This document shows, piece by piece, positions 54,472-63,778 of a stretch of 64,000 nt of DNA. The translations under genes were made by a program, and so were the position numbers. Source of the stretch: Aquicoccus porphyridii (GTDB lineage Bacteria; Pseudomonadota; Alphaproteobacteria; Rhodobacterales; Rhodobacteraceae); the NCBI RefSeq assembly GCF_008369105.1, contig NZ_VINQ01000016.1, positions 38,400 through 102,399 of the forward strand, written 5' to 3'. The notes under the pieces are model-generated. The model ran no database searches. It saw nothing but the letters and a program-made list of their open reading frames with translations, and was not told the origin of the DNA. The stretch's first letter is position 1. Each line of letters starts with the position of its first letter.

Positions 54472-54485
54472 TTGATACGGATCAA
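54472..54485. promoter_or_regulatory. FNR/FnrL box
   Basis: TTGATACGGATCAA is a perfect match to the FNR consensus TTGAT-N4-ATCAA. It is centred about 63 bases before the AhpD-like gene start. In Rhodobacteraceae, FnrL recognises this sequence and controls genes under low oxygen. Confidence 0.75.
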
Positions 54486-54541
54486 GGCCGCGCGCCCGAC
54501 GCCATGCTTTTTGCCACCTATCGATATGCGAGGAGCAGAAT

Positions 54542-54880
54542 ATGTCCTGGAAAGACACGATCACCGAGACCCGCAACAACCTGCGCGAACTCAACAAGGC
54601 CATCCCCGAGGCGACCAGGGGCTTTGCCGGGCTCTCGCAGGCGGTCAAGGAAAACGGCGCGCTGAGTTTCAAGGAAAAGGAATACGTCGCGCTGGGCATC
54701 GCCGTCGCCACCCATTGCACGCCCTGCATCGCCTTTCACGTCGAGGCGCTGGTCAAGGCCGGTGCCACCCGCGACGAGGTGGCCGACGTGCTGGCCATGT
54801 GCATCCAGATGGCCGGCGGGCCGGGCCTCATGATCTCGGCCGAGGCGCTGGCGATCTATGACGAGCTTGCCGCCGCCTGA
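54542..54880 (+). CDS. AhpD-like carboxymuconolactone decarboxylase-family protein
   Basis: A 112-residue helical protein of the CMD/AhpD family. The redox-active pair is CTPCIAFHVEALVKAGATRD, as in AhpD-like alkylhydroperoxidases. Small members of this family protect against peroxides. A perfect FNR box lies upstream, so it is probably induced at low oxygen or in the shift between oxygen states. The ribosome-binding site is GAGGAG. It is a single-gene unit. Confidence 0.9.
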   Translation: MSWKDTITETRNNLRELNKAIPEATRGFAGLSQAVKENGALSFKEKEYVALGIAVATHCTPCIAFHVEALVKAGATRDEVADVLAMCIQMAGGPGLMISAEALAIYDELAAA

Positions 54881-54997
54881 TATGCGAGGCAAAGGGAGGC
54901 CGGGTTCCGCGCAATCGCGCGACCGTGGCACAGCAGGCTTGCCAAACCCCGGCCCGTTGCGCTCTGGTAGGTCCGAGAGTCCGTATCGGAGCCCGCC

Positions 54998-55801
54998 ATG
55001 TCCCAGATCACCCGCCGCAGCCTCGCGCTTGGCCTGCCGATGCTCGCGCTTGCTGGCTGTGGCACGGACCGGCCGGTGCCCGCCACATCCGGCACGATAC
55101 GTGCCCCACGCCTGACCCCGCCGCGCCTCGGCGACAGCGACCCGGTCAGCTTTGCGGCCCCCGCGCCCGACCGTTACGCGGTCCACGGCATCGACGTGGC
55201 GCGATTCCAGGGGCCGCTCGATTGGCGACAGGCGCGCGCGGCAGGCGTCAATTTCGCCTTCATCAAGGCGACCGAGGGCGGCGACCTGCTCGACCCGATG
55301 TTTGCCGACCACTGGCGCGGCGCGGGGCGCGCAGGGGTCGCGCGCGGGGCCTATCATTTCTATTATTTCTGCACCCCGCCCGAGGTGCAGGCGCGCTGGT
55401 TCATCCGCAACGTGCCCCGGACGCGCGGCATGCTGCCCCCGGTCCTCGACATGGAATGGAACCCGTTCTCGCCCACCTGCACCAAGCGCCCACCCGGGGC
55501 CGAAGTGCGGCGGCAGGCGAGGATTTTCCTCGCCGCGCTGGAACGGCACTATGGCCAGCGCCCGATCGTCTATACCACGCCCGAGTTCTACCGACAGAAC
55601 GACATGGGCCGCCTCAACGAGGAATTCTGGCTCCGCGCCACCGCGAAGAACGTGACCGAGGTCTATCCCGGCCAGAGCTGGCGCTTCTGGCAATACACCG
55701 CCACCGGCATTGTCCCGGGGAGCGAGGGGGCCACCGATCTCAACGCGTTCAACGGCTCGGCGGCGCAGTGGCAGGCGTGGCTTGAGAGAAGGCAGGTGTG
55801 A
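54998..55801 (+). CDS. GH25 lysozyme-like lipoprotein
   Basis: A 267-residue exported protein with a lipobox (MLALAGC; twin-arginine-like RRSLALGLPML before it). The GH25 muramidase domain shows HGIDVARFQGPLDWRQARAA, NFAFIKATEGG, GAYHFYYF and the catalytic Asp-x-Glu in PPVLDMEWNP. It probably cleaves peptidoglycan at the outer-membrane side of the periplasm. It may be involved in wall remodelling; no phage genes are nearby. The start at MSQITRRSLA is used. Confidence 0.9.
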   Translation: MSQITRRSLALGLPMLALAGCGTDRPVPATSGTIRAPRLTPPRLGDSDPVSFAAPAPDRYAVHGIDVARFQGPLDWRQARAAGVNFAFIKATEGGDLLDPMFADHWRGAGRAGVARGAYHFYYFCTPPEVQARWFIRNVPRTRGMLPPVLDMEWNPFSPTCTKRPPGAEVRRQARIFLAALERHYGQRPIVYTTPEFYRQNDMGRLNEEFWLRATAKNVTEVYPGQSWRFWQYTATGIVPGSEGATDLNAFNGSAAQWQAWLERRQV

Positions 55802-55874
55802 GCCAGATAATATAATCCGAGTCAATCTTTGCAGCACTTTAATCCTGTGTCCGTAATGCGGAATCAGGTGATCA

Positions 55875-56309
55875 TCAGTTCATCAAAGATGTGTTGGTCG
55901 TTGAGAACGCACTTCTATATGCCCGCCATGCGGTAAACGGTGCAATCGCCACCGCCGCAACCGCAACAAACCTAGCCGCCTCAGCGATTCCTTGTTGTCC
56001 GTTGGTCACCTCAACAAAGAACAGTGCGGCCAAGACGGCTGTCGCAAATCCGGCCAGACGAACCCTTACTGCGGGAGGATAGGAATTTCTCAGCAATCTT
56101 GAAACGCCGTAAAAAGCGAACGCGGAGGGGATAAACCAAACCAAAAAATAAAACGGGATCAAAAAGATGCTTCCGAACAAAAAGTTAGCAGGAACTATGA
56201 CGATTGCCCGAAAGTCACCTTCCGCAATAGCGACAACAGCGCCTGCACTCACCCCTCCAAAGAATACACTACCAAGCATCGTTATCAGGACAAAACCCAC
56301 GAAACGCAT
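55875..56309 (-). CDS. membrane protein of atypical base composition
   Basis: A 144-residue protein with about four hydrophobic segments (FVLITMLGSVFFGGVSAGAV; NFLFGSIFLIPFYFLVWFIP; AGFATAVLAALFFVEV; FVAVAAVAIAPF). No family was recognised. Its base composition is clearly lower in GC than the neighbouring genes, as are the flanking gaps, which suggests recent acquisition. It sits alone between the GH25 gene and the dehydrogenase gene on the opposite side. Confidence 0.6.
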   Translation of the reverse strand: MRFVGFVLITMLGSVFFGGVSAGAVVAIAEGDFRAIVIVPANFLFGSIFLIPFYFLVWFIPSAFAFYGVSRLLRNSYPPAVRVRLAGFATAVLAALFFVEVTNGQQGIAEAARFVAVAAVAIAPFTAWRAYRSAFSTTNTSLMN

Positions 56310-56472
56310 TCTGCCTACCTTCAGTCTTGTCCGCGCAAGCCAACACTAGTTCAAACGCCGAGAGGATAGACCTGCATTATTGCCAAGGTCAATCAGTGAC
56401 AGCCAGAGCCCCCAACCGCCAAGGGCCGAGAGCATCCCCCCCGGCCCTTGCAACATCTTCAAGGCTCAGCCC

Positions 56473-59001
56473 TCACCCATCCACGCGGATATTGGCGTTG
56501 GTCGGATCATAGGGGCTGTCCTCGACCACCTCGGCGGGCCAGAGCTTGTCCTGCATCCTGACCAACAGCTTCTGCCCCACCTTCGCCTGATCCGGCTTCA
56601 CGTAACCCATGCCGATGCTCTTGCCGAAGGCCACCGAATAGCCCCCCGAGGTGAGACGACCGACGCGGGTCCCTCCGTCGCCCCGGAGGGGCGCATCAGG
56701 CAAGTATAGTGCCTCGCGGCCCCAGGGGTCGGCATCCTCCGGCCCGTCGATCAAGAGCGTCACGCATTTCGAGCGTATCCCCGTCGCCTCCATCGCCGCC
56801 TTGCCATGGAACTCCTTGTCGAGATCGACAAAGCGCGGCAGGTCGGCCTCAAGCGGTGTCGCATCGCGGCCCAGCTCGTTGCCAAACGCGCGATAGCTCT
56901 TCTCCTGGCGCAGCCAGTTCTGCGCCCGCGCACCAACGAGTTTCAGCCCGTGTTTCTCACCCGCCGCCAACAGCAGATCCCACAGGTAATTCTGCATCTC
57001 GATGGGGTGATGCAACTCCCAGCCCAGCTCGCCGGTATAGGCCACGCGGATCGCGTTGACCGGGCACATGCCCAGCTCGATCGGGCGCGCCGAAAGCCAC
57101 GGGAACCGCTTGTTGGACAGCGCCGTGTCGGGGTCGGCATCGCGGATCACCTCCTTGAGGACATCCCGCGTTTTTGGCCCCGCGATGGCAAAGACGCCCC
57201 ATTGCGTGGTCACGTCCTGGATCTCGATATAGCCGAACTCCCCGGCCTTGTCGGCCGCCGCCTTGCGCAGGTAATCGCCGTCATACTCGGTCCAACCGCC
57301 TGAGGACACACAGTAATACTCATGCTCCTTGATCCGCACGATGGTGTATTCGGTGCGCGTCGTACCATGATCGGTGAGCGCATAGGTCAGGTTGATCCGG
57401 CCCACGCGGGGCAGCTTGTTACAGGTGAACCAGTCAAGGAACGCGGTCGCCCCCGGCCCCTTGACCACGTGCTTGGTAAAGGCGGAGGCATCGATGAGGC
57501 CCACACCCTCGCGGATCGCCTTCGCCTCCTCGACCGCGTATTGCCACCATCCGCCGCGGCGGAAACTGCGCGCGTCGTGGTCGAAACTCTCGGGCGCATC
57601 GAGCGGCCCGTAATAGTTGGGCCGCTCCCAGCCATTCACCCATCCGAACTGCGCGCCCAGCGCCTTTTGCCGGTCATAGGCCGGGGCGGTGCGCAGCGGG
57701 CGCGCGGCAGGGCGCTCTTCATCCGGGTGGTGCAGGATATAGACGTGATCATAAGCCTCCTCGTTCTTGCGCGCGGCGAACTCGGTGGTCATCCAGCTTT
57801 GCGAAAAGCGTTTGGGATCGAGGCTCGCCATGTCGATCTCGGCCTCGCCCCCGACCATCAGTTGCGCAAGGTAATGGCCGGTGCCGCCCGCCGCCGTGAT
57901 GCCAAAGGAAAACCCCTCGGCCAGCCACATGTTGCGCAGCCCCGGCGCCGGGCCGACCAGCGGATTGCCGTCGGGCGTGTAGCAGATCGGCCCGTTGAAA
58001 TCGTCCTTGAGGCCCACCTCTTCCGAACTGGGAATCCGGTGGATCATGCTCATGTATTCCTCTTCGATCCGTTCGAGGTCGAGCGGGAAGAGATCGGCGC
58101 GGAAACTGTCGGGCACGCCGTATTCGAACCGCGCGGGCGCGTTGCGCTCATAGGGGCCCAGAATCCAGCCGCCCCGCTCTTCGCGGACATACCATTTCGC
58201 ATCGGCATCACGCAGCACCGGGTGCTCTGCGCCACCCGCCTTGCGATAGGCGACCAGCGCAGGATCGGGTTCGGTCACGATGAACTGGTGCTCGACCGGG
58301 ATCGCCGGCATCTTGATGCCCAGCATCTTCGCGGTGCGCTGCGCGTGGTTGCCGCTCGCCGTCACCACATGCTCGGCGCTCACCACCACCTGCTCTTCGC
58401 CGGGCACGAGGTTGCCGCCGCGCTCGATCATCTTGGTCAGCGTCACGTCCCAGTGATCGCCTTTCCACTCGAACCCGTCGGCCTGCCACTTGCGCTCGAT
58501 CGCGACCCCGCGCTGCCGCGCCCCCTTGGCCATCGCCATGGTCAGGTCGGCCGGGTTGATATAGCCATCCGTCGGGTGATAGATCGCGCCTTCCAGGTCC
58601 TCGGTGCGCACCAATGGCCAGCGTTCCTTGATCGCATCCGGGGTCATCCACTCATAGGGCACGCCACAGGTCTCGGCGGTCGCGGCATAGAGCATGTATT
58701 CATCCATCCGCGCTTGCGTCTGGGCCATGCGCAGGTTGCCGACGATGAAGAACCCGGGGTTGAGGCCGGTTTCCTCTTCCAGCGTCTTGTAGAACTCGAC
58801 CGAGTACTGGTGGATATGGGTCGTCGCATAGGACATGTTGAACAGCGGCAGGAGCCCGGCCGCATGCCAGGTCGAGCCGCTGGTCAACTCGTCCCGCTCG
58901 ATCAACATCACATCGGACCACCCGGCGCGCGCAAGGTGATAGGCAATCGACGTGCCGATGGCACCGCCGCCGACGACAAGGGCTTTGACTTGGGTCTTCA
59001 T
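56473..59001 (-). CDS. dimethylglycine/sarcosine dehydrogenase-like flavoprotein with GcvT domain
   Basis: An 842-residue two-part protein. The N-terminal half is a DAO-type FAD oxidoreductase (ALVVGGGAIGTSIAYHLARA, then TSGSTWHAAGLLPLF, the covalent-FAD His region of the family). The C-terminal half (about 430-842) is a GcvT-like folate-binding domain (LTYALTDHGTTRTEYTIVRI; YTGELGWELHHP; GFVKPDQA-like MGYVKPDQAKVGQKLLV). It probably demethylates dimethylglycine, sarcosine or a related methylamine, passing the one-carbon unit to tetrahydrofolate and electrons to ETF. The exact substrate is not fixed. Start at MKTQVKALV (59001). Confidence 0.9.
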   Translation of the reverse strand: MKTQVKALVVGGGAIGTSIAYHLARAGWSDVMLIERDELTSGSTWHAAGLLPLFNMSYATTHIHQYSVEFYKTLEEETGLNPGFFIVGNLRMAQTQARMDEYMLYAATAETCGVPYEWMTPDAIKERWPLVRTEDLEGAIYHPTDGYINPADLTMAMAKGARQRGVAIERKWQADGFEWKGDHWDVTLTKMIERGGNLVPGEEQVVVSAEHVVTASGNHAQRTAKMLGIKMPAIPVEHQFIVTEPDPALVAYRKAGGAEHPVLRDADAKWYVREERGGWILGPYERNAPARFEYGVPDSFRADLFPLDLERIEEEYMSMIHRIPSSEEVGLKDDFNGPICYTPDGNPLVGPAPGLRNMWLAEGFSFGITAAGGTGHYLAQLMVGGEAEIDMASLDPKRFSQSWMTTEFAARKNEEAYDHVYILHHPDEERPAARPLRTAPAYDRQKALGAQFGWVNGWERPNYYGPLDAPESFDHDARSFRRGGWWQYAVEEAKAIREGVGLIDASAFTKHVVKGPGATAFLDWFTCNKLPRVGRINLTYALTDHGTTRTEYTIVRIKEHEYYCVSSGGWTEYDGDYLRKAAADKAGEFGYIEIQDVTTQWGVFAIAGPKTRDVLKEVIRDADPDTALSNKRFPWLSARPIELGMCPVNAIRVAYTGELGWELHHPIEMQNYLWDLLLAAGEKHGLKLVGARAQNWLRQEKSYRAFGNELGRDATPLEADLPRFVDLDKEFHGKAAMEATGIRSKCVTLLIDGPEDADPWGREALYLPDAPLRGDGGTRVGRLTSGGYSVAFGKSIGMGYVKPDQAKVGQKLLVRMQDKLWPAEVVEDSPYDPTNANIRVDG

Positions 59002-59151
59002 GATCTTCGACTCCCCGGGGAATGCATTCGTCCCCCATATGGCCGAAACCACGCAGTCCTCGCATCGTTCATCCGACCGCTGATCACATAAAAACGACCC
59101 ACCCCTGATCAGACCGGGGCGCGGGCCGATGTTTCACGATATCGCGACGGA

Positions 59152-59607
59152 TCAGTTGCCGACCGTGCAGCGCTTGATCGCACCTTCGTAAGAGCACTTG
59201 CCCGACCCGAAACCGGCGCGTCCCTGGCCCGAGCGCTGCACCACCGTCGCCTCGCCCTGCCCGGCCGGGCCTGCCGTGCCACCCGTCCCGGCGCTATCGC
59301 CGTTGAAAAGCCCGCCCAGCTTGCGCATCACGCCATCGGCCTCGCCCGGCTGTTCGACGGCGGAGGATTCGGGCACGCCCGCCTCCTCCGGCCCCTCCGC
59401 AACCGCCACCTCCGGCGCGTTGTCCGTGCTCTCTTCCGGGTTCCCGGCCCGCATCTGCGAAAAACGCTCGGTGACGGTCTGCGCATAATCCGCCAGACCC
59501 AGAGTGCCCAGCGGCACCTCCGCCCTCACCGATTGCTGATGATAATCCACCCCGGCACCGACAAGCACCGCAATGGCAAGAAAACCGGCCGCAAACGGGT
59601 TGATCAT
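59152..59607 (-). CDS. exported protein of unknown function
   Basis: A 151-residue protein with an N-terminal hydrophobic segment (NPFAAGFLAIAVLVGAGVDY), a helical stretch (GLADYAQTVTERFSQMRAGN) and a long low-complexity acidic/Gly-rich tail (EGPEEAGVPESSAVEQPGEA; GTGGTAGPAGQGEATVVQRS). It ends with a two-cysteine motif (GKCSYEGAIKRCTVGN). No family was recognised. The start at 59607 is supported by GGAGG six bases upstream. Confidence 0.7.
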   Translation of the reverse strand: MINPFAAGFLAIAVLVGAGVDYHQQSVRAEVPLGTLGLADYAQTVTERFSQMRAGNPEESTDNAPEVAVAEGPEEAGVPESSAVEQPGEADGVMRKLGGLFNGDSAGTGGTAGPAGQGEATVVQRSGQGRAGFGSGKCSYEGAIKRCTVGN

Positions 59608-59700
59608 GGGCTGCCTCCAAAGCGGGTCGGCGTCAGGCATGCCCGCAAAATGCGGCAGAACTGGGCTGGCGTCGGGCCGAATCCTTGGCGCCGGGGCGCA

Positions 59701-61527
59701 TCACTCCCCGATCGCGATCCCTTCACGGCGCGGATCGGCCCCGCCGGTCAGCCCATCCTCACCCAGCGCAATCGCGTGCAGCCCGGAGTTAAGCGCCCGC
59801 GTCTCGACATTGAACCCCAACGCTTTCAATGGCTCGCCCAGCGCCGCCGCCGCGCTGCCTTCTTCAACGTCATAGGTGCCGAACCGGTTGACCAGATGCG
59901 GCAAGGTCACCGCCTGCTGCACGTCCATACCCCAATCAATATGCGCGACGATCGTCTTGGCGACATAGCCGATGATCCGGCTGCCCCCGGGGCTGCCCAC
60001 CACCAGAGCCGGCTCGCCATCCTTCAACACGATGGTCGGCGCCATGGATGAGCGCGGCCGCTTGCCTGGCTCGACCCGGTTGGCCACGGGCACCCCGTCG
60101 CGGTGGCTGCGAAACGAGAAATCGGTCAATTCGTTGTTGAGCAGAAACCCCGCCACCATCAGCCGCGAACCGAACGCGTTCTCGATGGTCGTCGTCATCG
60201 ACAACGCATTGCCATAGGAATCGACGATCGAGATATGCGAGGTCGAGGGCAGTTCAATCGCGTCGTCATCGGCCCAGTTGAGCGCATGGTCGAATTCCGG
60301 CTCTCCCGGTTCGACCTCGCTCAACGCCGTATCGCGACGCAAGAGCGCGGCGCGGCGTGCCATGTAATCGGCCTCCACCAGCCCCTTGACCGGCACCGGC
60401 ACAAAGTCGCTGTCGGCCATGTAGCGGCCCCGGTCGGCAAAGGCGAGACGGCTGGCATCGCCGATCAATCTCCACGCCTCGGCGCTCTCCGGCCCCATCT
60501 CCGCAAGGTCGAAATCCGACAAGAGCCCAAGGATCTGCCCCACGGTCAGCCCCCCGGAACTCGGCGGCCCCATGCCACAGACCTCGTGCCCGCGATAAGG
60601 CACGCAGACCGGCGCGCGCTCGATCACATCGTAAAGGCTCATGTCGAGCTCACTCAAACGACCGGGATTGCCCTCGGCACCCTGCACCTTTTCGACGATG
60701 GCCTTGGCGATCCTGCCGACATAGACCTGCCGCGCGCCCTGCCCCGCGATGGTCCGCAACGTCGCGGCATATTCCGGATTGCGCAGCAATTGCCCCTCGG
60801 CCACCGGATGCCCGTCAGGCAGGAAATAGGACCGCGCCACCGGATCACGGCCCAGCCGCTCGGCATCCGCCGCCACCAGCATGGCAAGGCGCGGCGACAC
60901 GATGAACCCTTCTTCGGCCAGCCGTATCGCATCGGAAAACAGCCCCGCCCAATCCGACCGGCCCCAGCGCGCATGCGCCGTCTGCATCAGCGCGGGCGTG
61001 CCCGGCACCCCCACCGACCGGCCACCCACCACCGCGTCGAAGAATTTGAGCGGCTGGCCGTCCTGATCGAGAAACAGCGTCGGCCCGGCACTCAGCGGCG
61101 CCTTTTCCCGCCCGTCAAGCGTGGTGGTCTCGCCGCTCTCGCCATCATGCCACAAGAGGAACGCACCGCCGCCAAGCCCCGAGCTTTGCGGCTCGACCAG
61201 CCCCAGAACCGCCTGCACCGCGACCATCGCATCCGCCGCCGTGCCGCCCGCCGCCAGAACCCGTGCGCCGGCCTCCGCGGCATAGGGGTTGGCCACCGCC
61301 ACCATCCAGTCTTGCGCCGTGACCGGCACGCCCGCGGCCTTGGCCTCCTGCGCCGCAGCACTCATCCCGCTGATCGCCTGCTGCCCGGTCTCGGTCGCGG
61401 CTTCGGGCACCACGGCATCGGCCGCCTCCTGCGCCCGCGCCGGCAAACCGGCCGCCCCGGCCCAGACTGCCATTGCAAGAACTGTCACCCAAAGGGGACC
61501 GCCCCGGCCCTGCCCGCTCCTTGTCAT
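59701..61527 (-). CDS. ggt: gamma-glutamyltransferase
   Basis: A 608-residue exported enzyme that cleaves gamma-glutamyl bonds such as glutathione. The N-terminus is a signal peptide (WVTVLAMAVWAGAAGLPARA). The large-subunit part has GGTAADAMVAVQAVLGLVEP and SSGLGGGAFLLWHD. The catalytic Thr429 starts the small subunit (PSTSHISIVDSYGNALSMTT), and SPGGSRIIGYVAKTIV matches the family. The ATG at 61527 (GAGGAA upstream) is preferred to 61542. It is autocleaved into two chains in known members. Confidence 0.95.
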   Translation of the reverse strand: MTRSGQGRGGPLWVTVLAMAVWAGAAGLPARAQEAADAVVPEAATETGQQAISGMSAAAQEAKAAGVPVTAQDWMVAVANPYAAEAGARVLAAGGTAADAMVAVQAVLGLVEPQSSGLGGGAFLLWHDGESGETTTLDGREKAPLSAGPTLFLDQDGQPLKFFDAVVGGRSVGVPGTPALMQTAHARWGRSDWAGLFSDAIRLAEEGFIVSPRLAMLVAADAERLGRDPVARSYFLPDGHPVAEGQLLRNPEYAATLRTIAGQGARQVYVGRIAKAIVEKVQGAEGNPGRLSELDMSLYDVIERAPVCVPYRGHEVCGMGPPSSGGLTVGQILGLLSDFDLAEMGPESAEAWRLIGDASRLAFADRGRYMADSDFVPVPVKGLVEADYMARRAALLRRDTALSEVEPGEPEFDHALNWADDDAIELPSTSHISIVDSYGNALSMTTTIENAFGSRLMVAGFLLNNELTDFSFRSHRDGVPVANRVEPGKRPRSSMAPTIVLKDGEPALVVGSPGGSRIIGYVAKTIVAHIDWGMDVQQAVTLPHLVNRFGTYDVEEGSAAAALGEPLKALGFNVETRALNSGLHAIALGEDGLTGGADPRREGIAIGE

Positions 61528-61794
61528 CGCGCCGTTCCTCATATCTCTGTCATCCCCGCTGCAAGACTGCGCAAAAAAGTATCACTTTGGCAATCCGTCA
61601 ATACCTGTCCGTGTGATGTGGATGCGCGCCCATGCCGGGCCGCAGCCCGGGCCCGAAGCGTGGCCCATCGCACGCTGCGTTAACGCAATTTCCCGGGACA
61701 TCATACCCTTTCGGATGGTGTACGCATAACAGCCGGGCAACAGCCGGGAGTCACCCCCCGATTTTCGTGCCCCGGGCGGCGTTAACCTTTTGCC

Positions 61795-62781
61795 TCAGAG
61801 CATCGACGGCACCACGAGATCGGGCGGGCGATGACCGTCATCGAAGGTCTTGATATTGATGATCACCTTCTCGCCCATCTCGAGCCGCCCCTCCTGCGTG
61901 GCGCTCGCCATATGCGGGCTCAGCACCACGTTCGGCAGGCTGCGCAGCTTCGGGTTGACCTCGTGACCATGCTCGAAAACATCCAGCCCCGCCCCCCCGA
62001 TGTCGCCCGCCTCCAACCGCCGGACAAGCGCGTTCTCGTCGATCACCTCGCCCCGCGACGTGTTGATGAGAACCGCATCTTTCTTGAGCAATTTCAAACG
62101 TCTGGCGTTCATCAGGTGGAAGGTCGAGGGGGTGTGCGGACAGTTGATGCTGATCACGTCCATCCGTGCCGCCATCTGGTCGAGACTCTCCCAGTACGTG
62201 GCCTCGTATTGCGCCTCGATCTCCTCGCGCAACCGGCGGCGGTTGTGGTAATGGATCTGCATGCCAAAGGCGCGCGCCCGCTGCGCCACCGCCTGCCCGA
62301 TCCGCCCCATCCCGAGAATGCCCAGCCGCTTGCCATGCACCCGTTGCCCCAAAAGCGCGGTCGGCGCCCAGCCGGTCCACGCGCCCTCTTTCATCCGCTC
62401 CAACCCTTCCGGAATCCGCCGCTTCACCGCCAACATCAACGCCATCGTCATGTCCGCCGTATCATCCGCCGAAACCCCCGGCGTATTGGACACAAGGATG
62501 CCCCGCTGCCGGGCCGAAGCCACGTCGATATGATCGATTCCGGAGCCGTAATTCGCAATAAGTTTCAATTGGTTGCCCGCCCGCGCCAGCAGGTTTGCGT
62601 CGATCTCGTCGGTGATTGTCGGCACCAGGATATCGGCGTTTTCCACCGCTTCCGTCAGCTCGGCCCGCGCCATCGGAGTGTCGTCCTCGCGCAGCCGGAC
62701 ATCAAAGAGTTCCTTCATCCGCGTCTCGACCGCTTCGGGCAAACGTCGCGTTACGACAACACTCAGACGTCCAGTTGGCAT
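61795..62781 (-). CDS. D-isomer-specific 2-hydroxyacid dehydrogenase
   Basis: A 328-residue NAD(P)-dependent enzyme (glyoxylate/hydroxypyruvate reductase-like). The Rossmann glycine motif is GKRLGILGMGRIGQAVAQRA. The catalytic Arg is in NTSRGEVIDENALV, the Glu is in the DVFEHGHEVNPKL region and the His is in SPHMASATQEGR. Glyoxylate reductase, hydroxypyruvate reductase or D-lactate-type activity is possible. It is divergent from the SH3 protein. Confidence 0.92.
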   Translation of the reverse strand: MPTGRLSVVVTRRLPEAVETRMKELFDVRLREDDTPMARAELTEAVENADILVPTITDEIDANLLARAGNQLKLIANYGSGIDHIDVASARQRGILVSNTPGVSADDTADMTMALMLAVKRRIPEGLERMKEGAWTGWAPTALLGQRVHGKRLGILGMGRIGQAVAQRARAFGMQIHYHNRRRLREEIEAQYEATYWESLDQMAARMDVISINCPHTPSTFHLMNARRLKLLKKDAVLINTSRGEVIDENALVRRLEAGDIGGAGLDVFEHGHEVNPKLRSLPNVVLSPHMASATQEGRLEMGEKVIINIKTFDDGHRPPDLVVPSML

Positions 62782-62891
62782 ATGGGTCCTCCCTTCGCTT
62801 TCCTTGCGCGCGCGTTACTGGCAAAGTGACGGATAGTCAGCCGAGGCACAAGAACCTCTTGGCGATTTCACGAGGAATATCAGGCAGACCC

Positions 62892-63386
62892 ATGCGCAGG
62901 GCAATTCTCACTCTTTTGGTGTTTTTCCTATCCTCGGCGAGTCTCATGGCTGGCGAGACACGGGGCAGCGTCACCAATCTTCCGATTCCCCGTTTCGTGT
63001 CGACCAAGACCGACGAAACGAACGTCAGGCGTGGACCCTCACTGACCCACCGCATCGACTGGGTGTTCCAGCGCAGGGGCATGCCGGTGGAAGTGACCGC
63101 CGAACACGGCCACTGGCGACGCGTACGCGACCGCGACGGCGCTGGCGGCTGGGTGCACTACTCGCTCCTGTCCGGTGTCCGCACCGTCATCGTCGAGCAG
63201 GACATGCTCGATGTCTTTATCACCCCCGACCCGGACGCCCCGATCAGCGCGCGCTTTGAAACAGGGGTGATTGCAAGGCTCGGAGAATGCAACGCCGATT
63301 GGTGCCACATCTCCGCAGGAGGCTACAAGGGCTGGGTCCGAAAGGCGACCTTGTGGGGGGTAGATCCCGACGAGATCCGCGATTGA
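62892..63386 (+). CDS. exported bacterial SH3-domain protein
   Basis: A 164-residue protein with a signal peptide (MRRAILTLLVFFLSSASLMA). Two SH3-like repeats follow (TNVRRGPSLTHRIDWVFQRR, then GWVHYSLLSG; and DPDAPISARFETGVIARLGE, then WCHISAGGYKGWVRK). Such domains bind peptidoglycan or peptides. It is probably a periplasmic wall-associated protein, and the genome neighbour is a dehydrogenase gene read the other way. Start at 62892. Confidence 0.88.
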   Translation: MRRAILTLLVFFLSSASLMAGETRGSVTNLPIPRFVSTKTDETNVRRGPSLTHRIDWVFQRRGMPVEVTAEHGHWRRVRDRDGAGGWVHYSLLSGVRTVIVEQDMLDVFITPDPDAPISARFETGVIARLGECNADWCHISAGGYKGWVRKATLWGVDPDEIRD

Positions 63387-63504
63387 TCCTTCCCGCCCCC
63401 CGAGCCCGGACACACCCCGGCGGGAGTTAGGCTGTTGACGGGTGAAAAATATTGATCCCGGCTCTTGCAAGCACGCCGATCCTTGCGTAATTACCACGCC
63501 ACGT

Positions 63505-63579
63505 TGGGGTGTAGCCAAGTGGTAAGGCAGCGGTTTTTGGTACCGTGTACCGTAGGTTCGAATCCTACCACCCCAGCCA
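63505..63579 (+). tRNA. tRNA-Gln (TTG)
   Basis: A 75-base cloverleaf with encoded CCA. Acceptor TGGGGTG pairs with CACCCCA. The anticodon arm is GCGGT-TTTTGGT-ACCGT with anticodon TTG. The T arm is GTAGG-TTCGAAT-CCTAC. It is followed by DNA of different character, with a partial gene facing it, as when an element has inserted at a tRNA 3' end. Confidence 0.96.
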
Positions 63580-63778
63580 ACCATCGCCAATCAACGTCAT
63601 AACGCTTCAGGCACCAGAACCGGGCCGGAAGTGCCCCAAAGAGTGCCCCCCAAGGGAATAGGTATAAGTAATGGAGAAGGAGGAGAAGGAGGGAGTATTG
63701 TATACCTAGTTGGTGGTTCCCCCCCCCTCACACTTCCTTGATCTTCTATCTCCCCCTGATCCCTTATCCTTAGGTTCC
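63580..63778. other. probable element boundary after tRNA-Gln
   Basis: A 199-base non-coding stretch with lower GC than the chromosome. It contains two GTGCCCC copies (about 63630-63653), an inverted pair AGGTATA / TATACCT (63660-63707), a purine tract (GGAGAAGGAGGAGAAGGAGG) and then pyrimidine tracts (TTCCCCCCCC, CTTCCTTGATCTTC). No gene was seen here. Confidence 0.5.
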
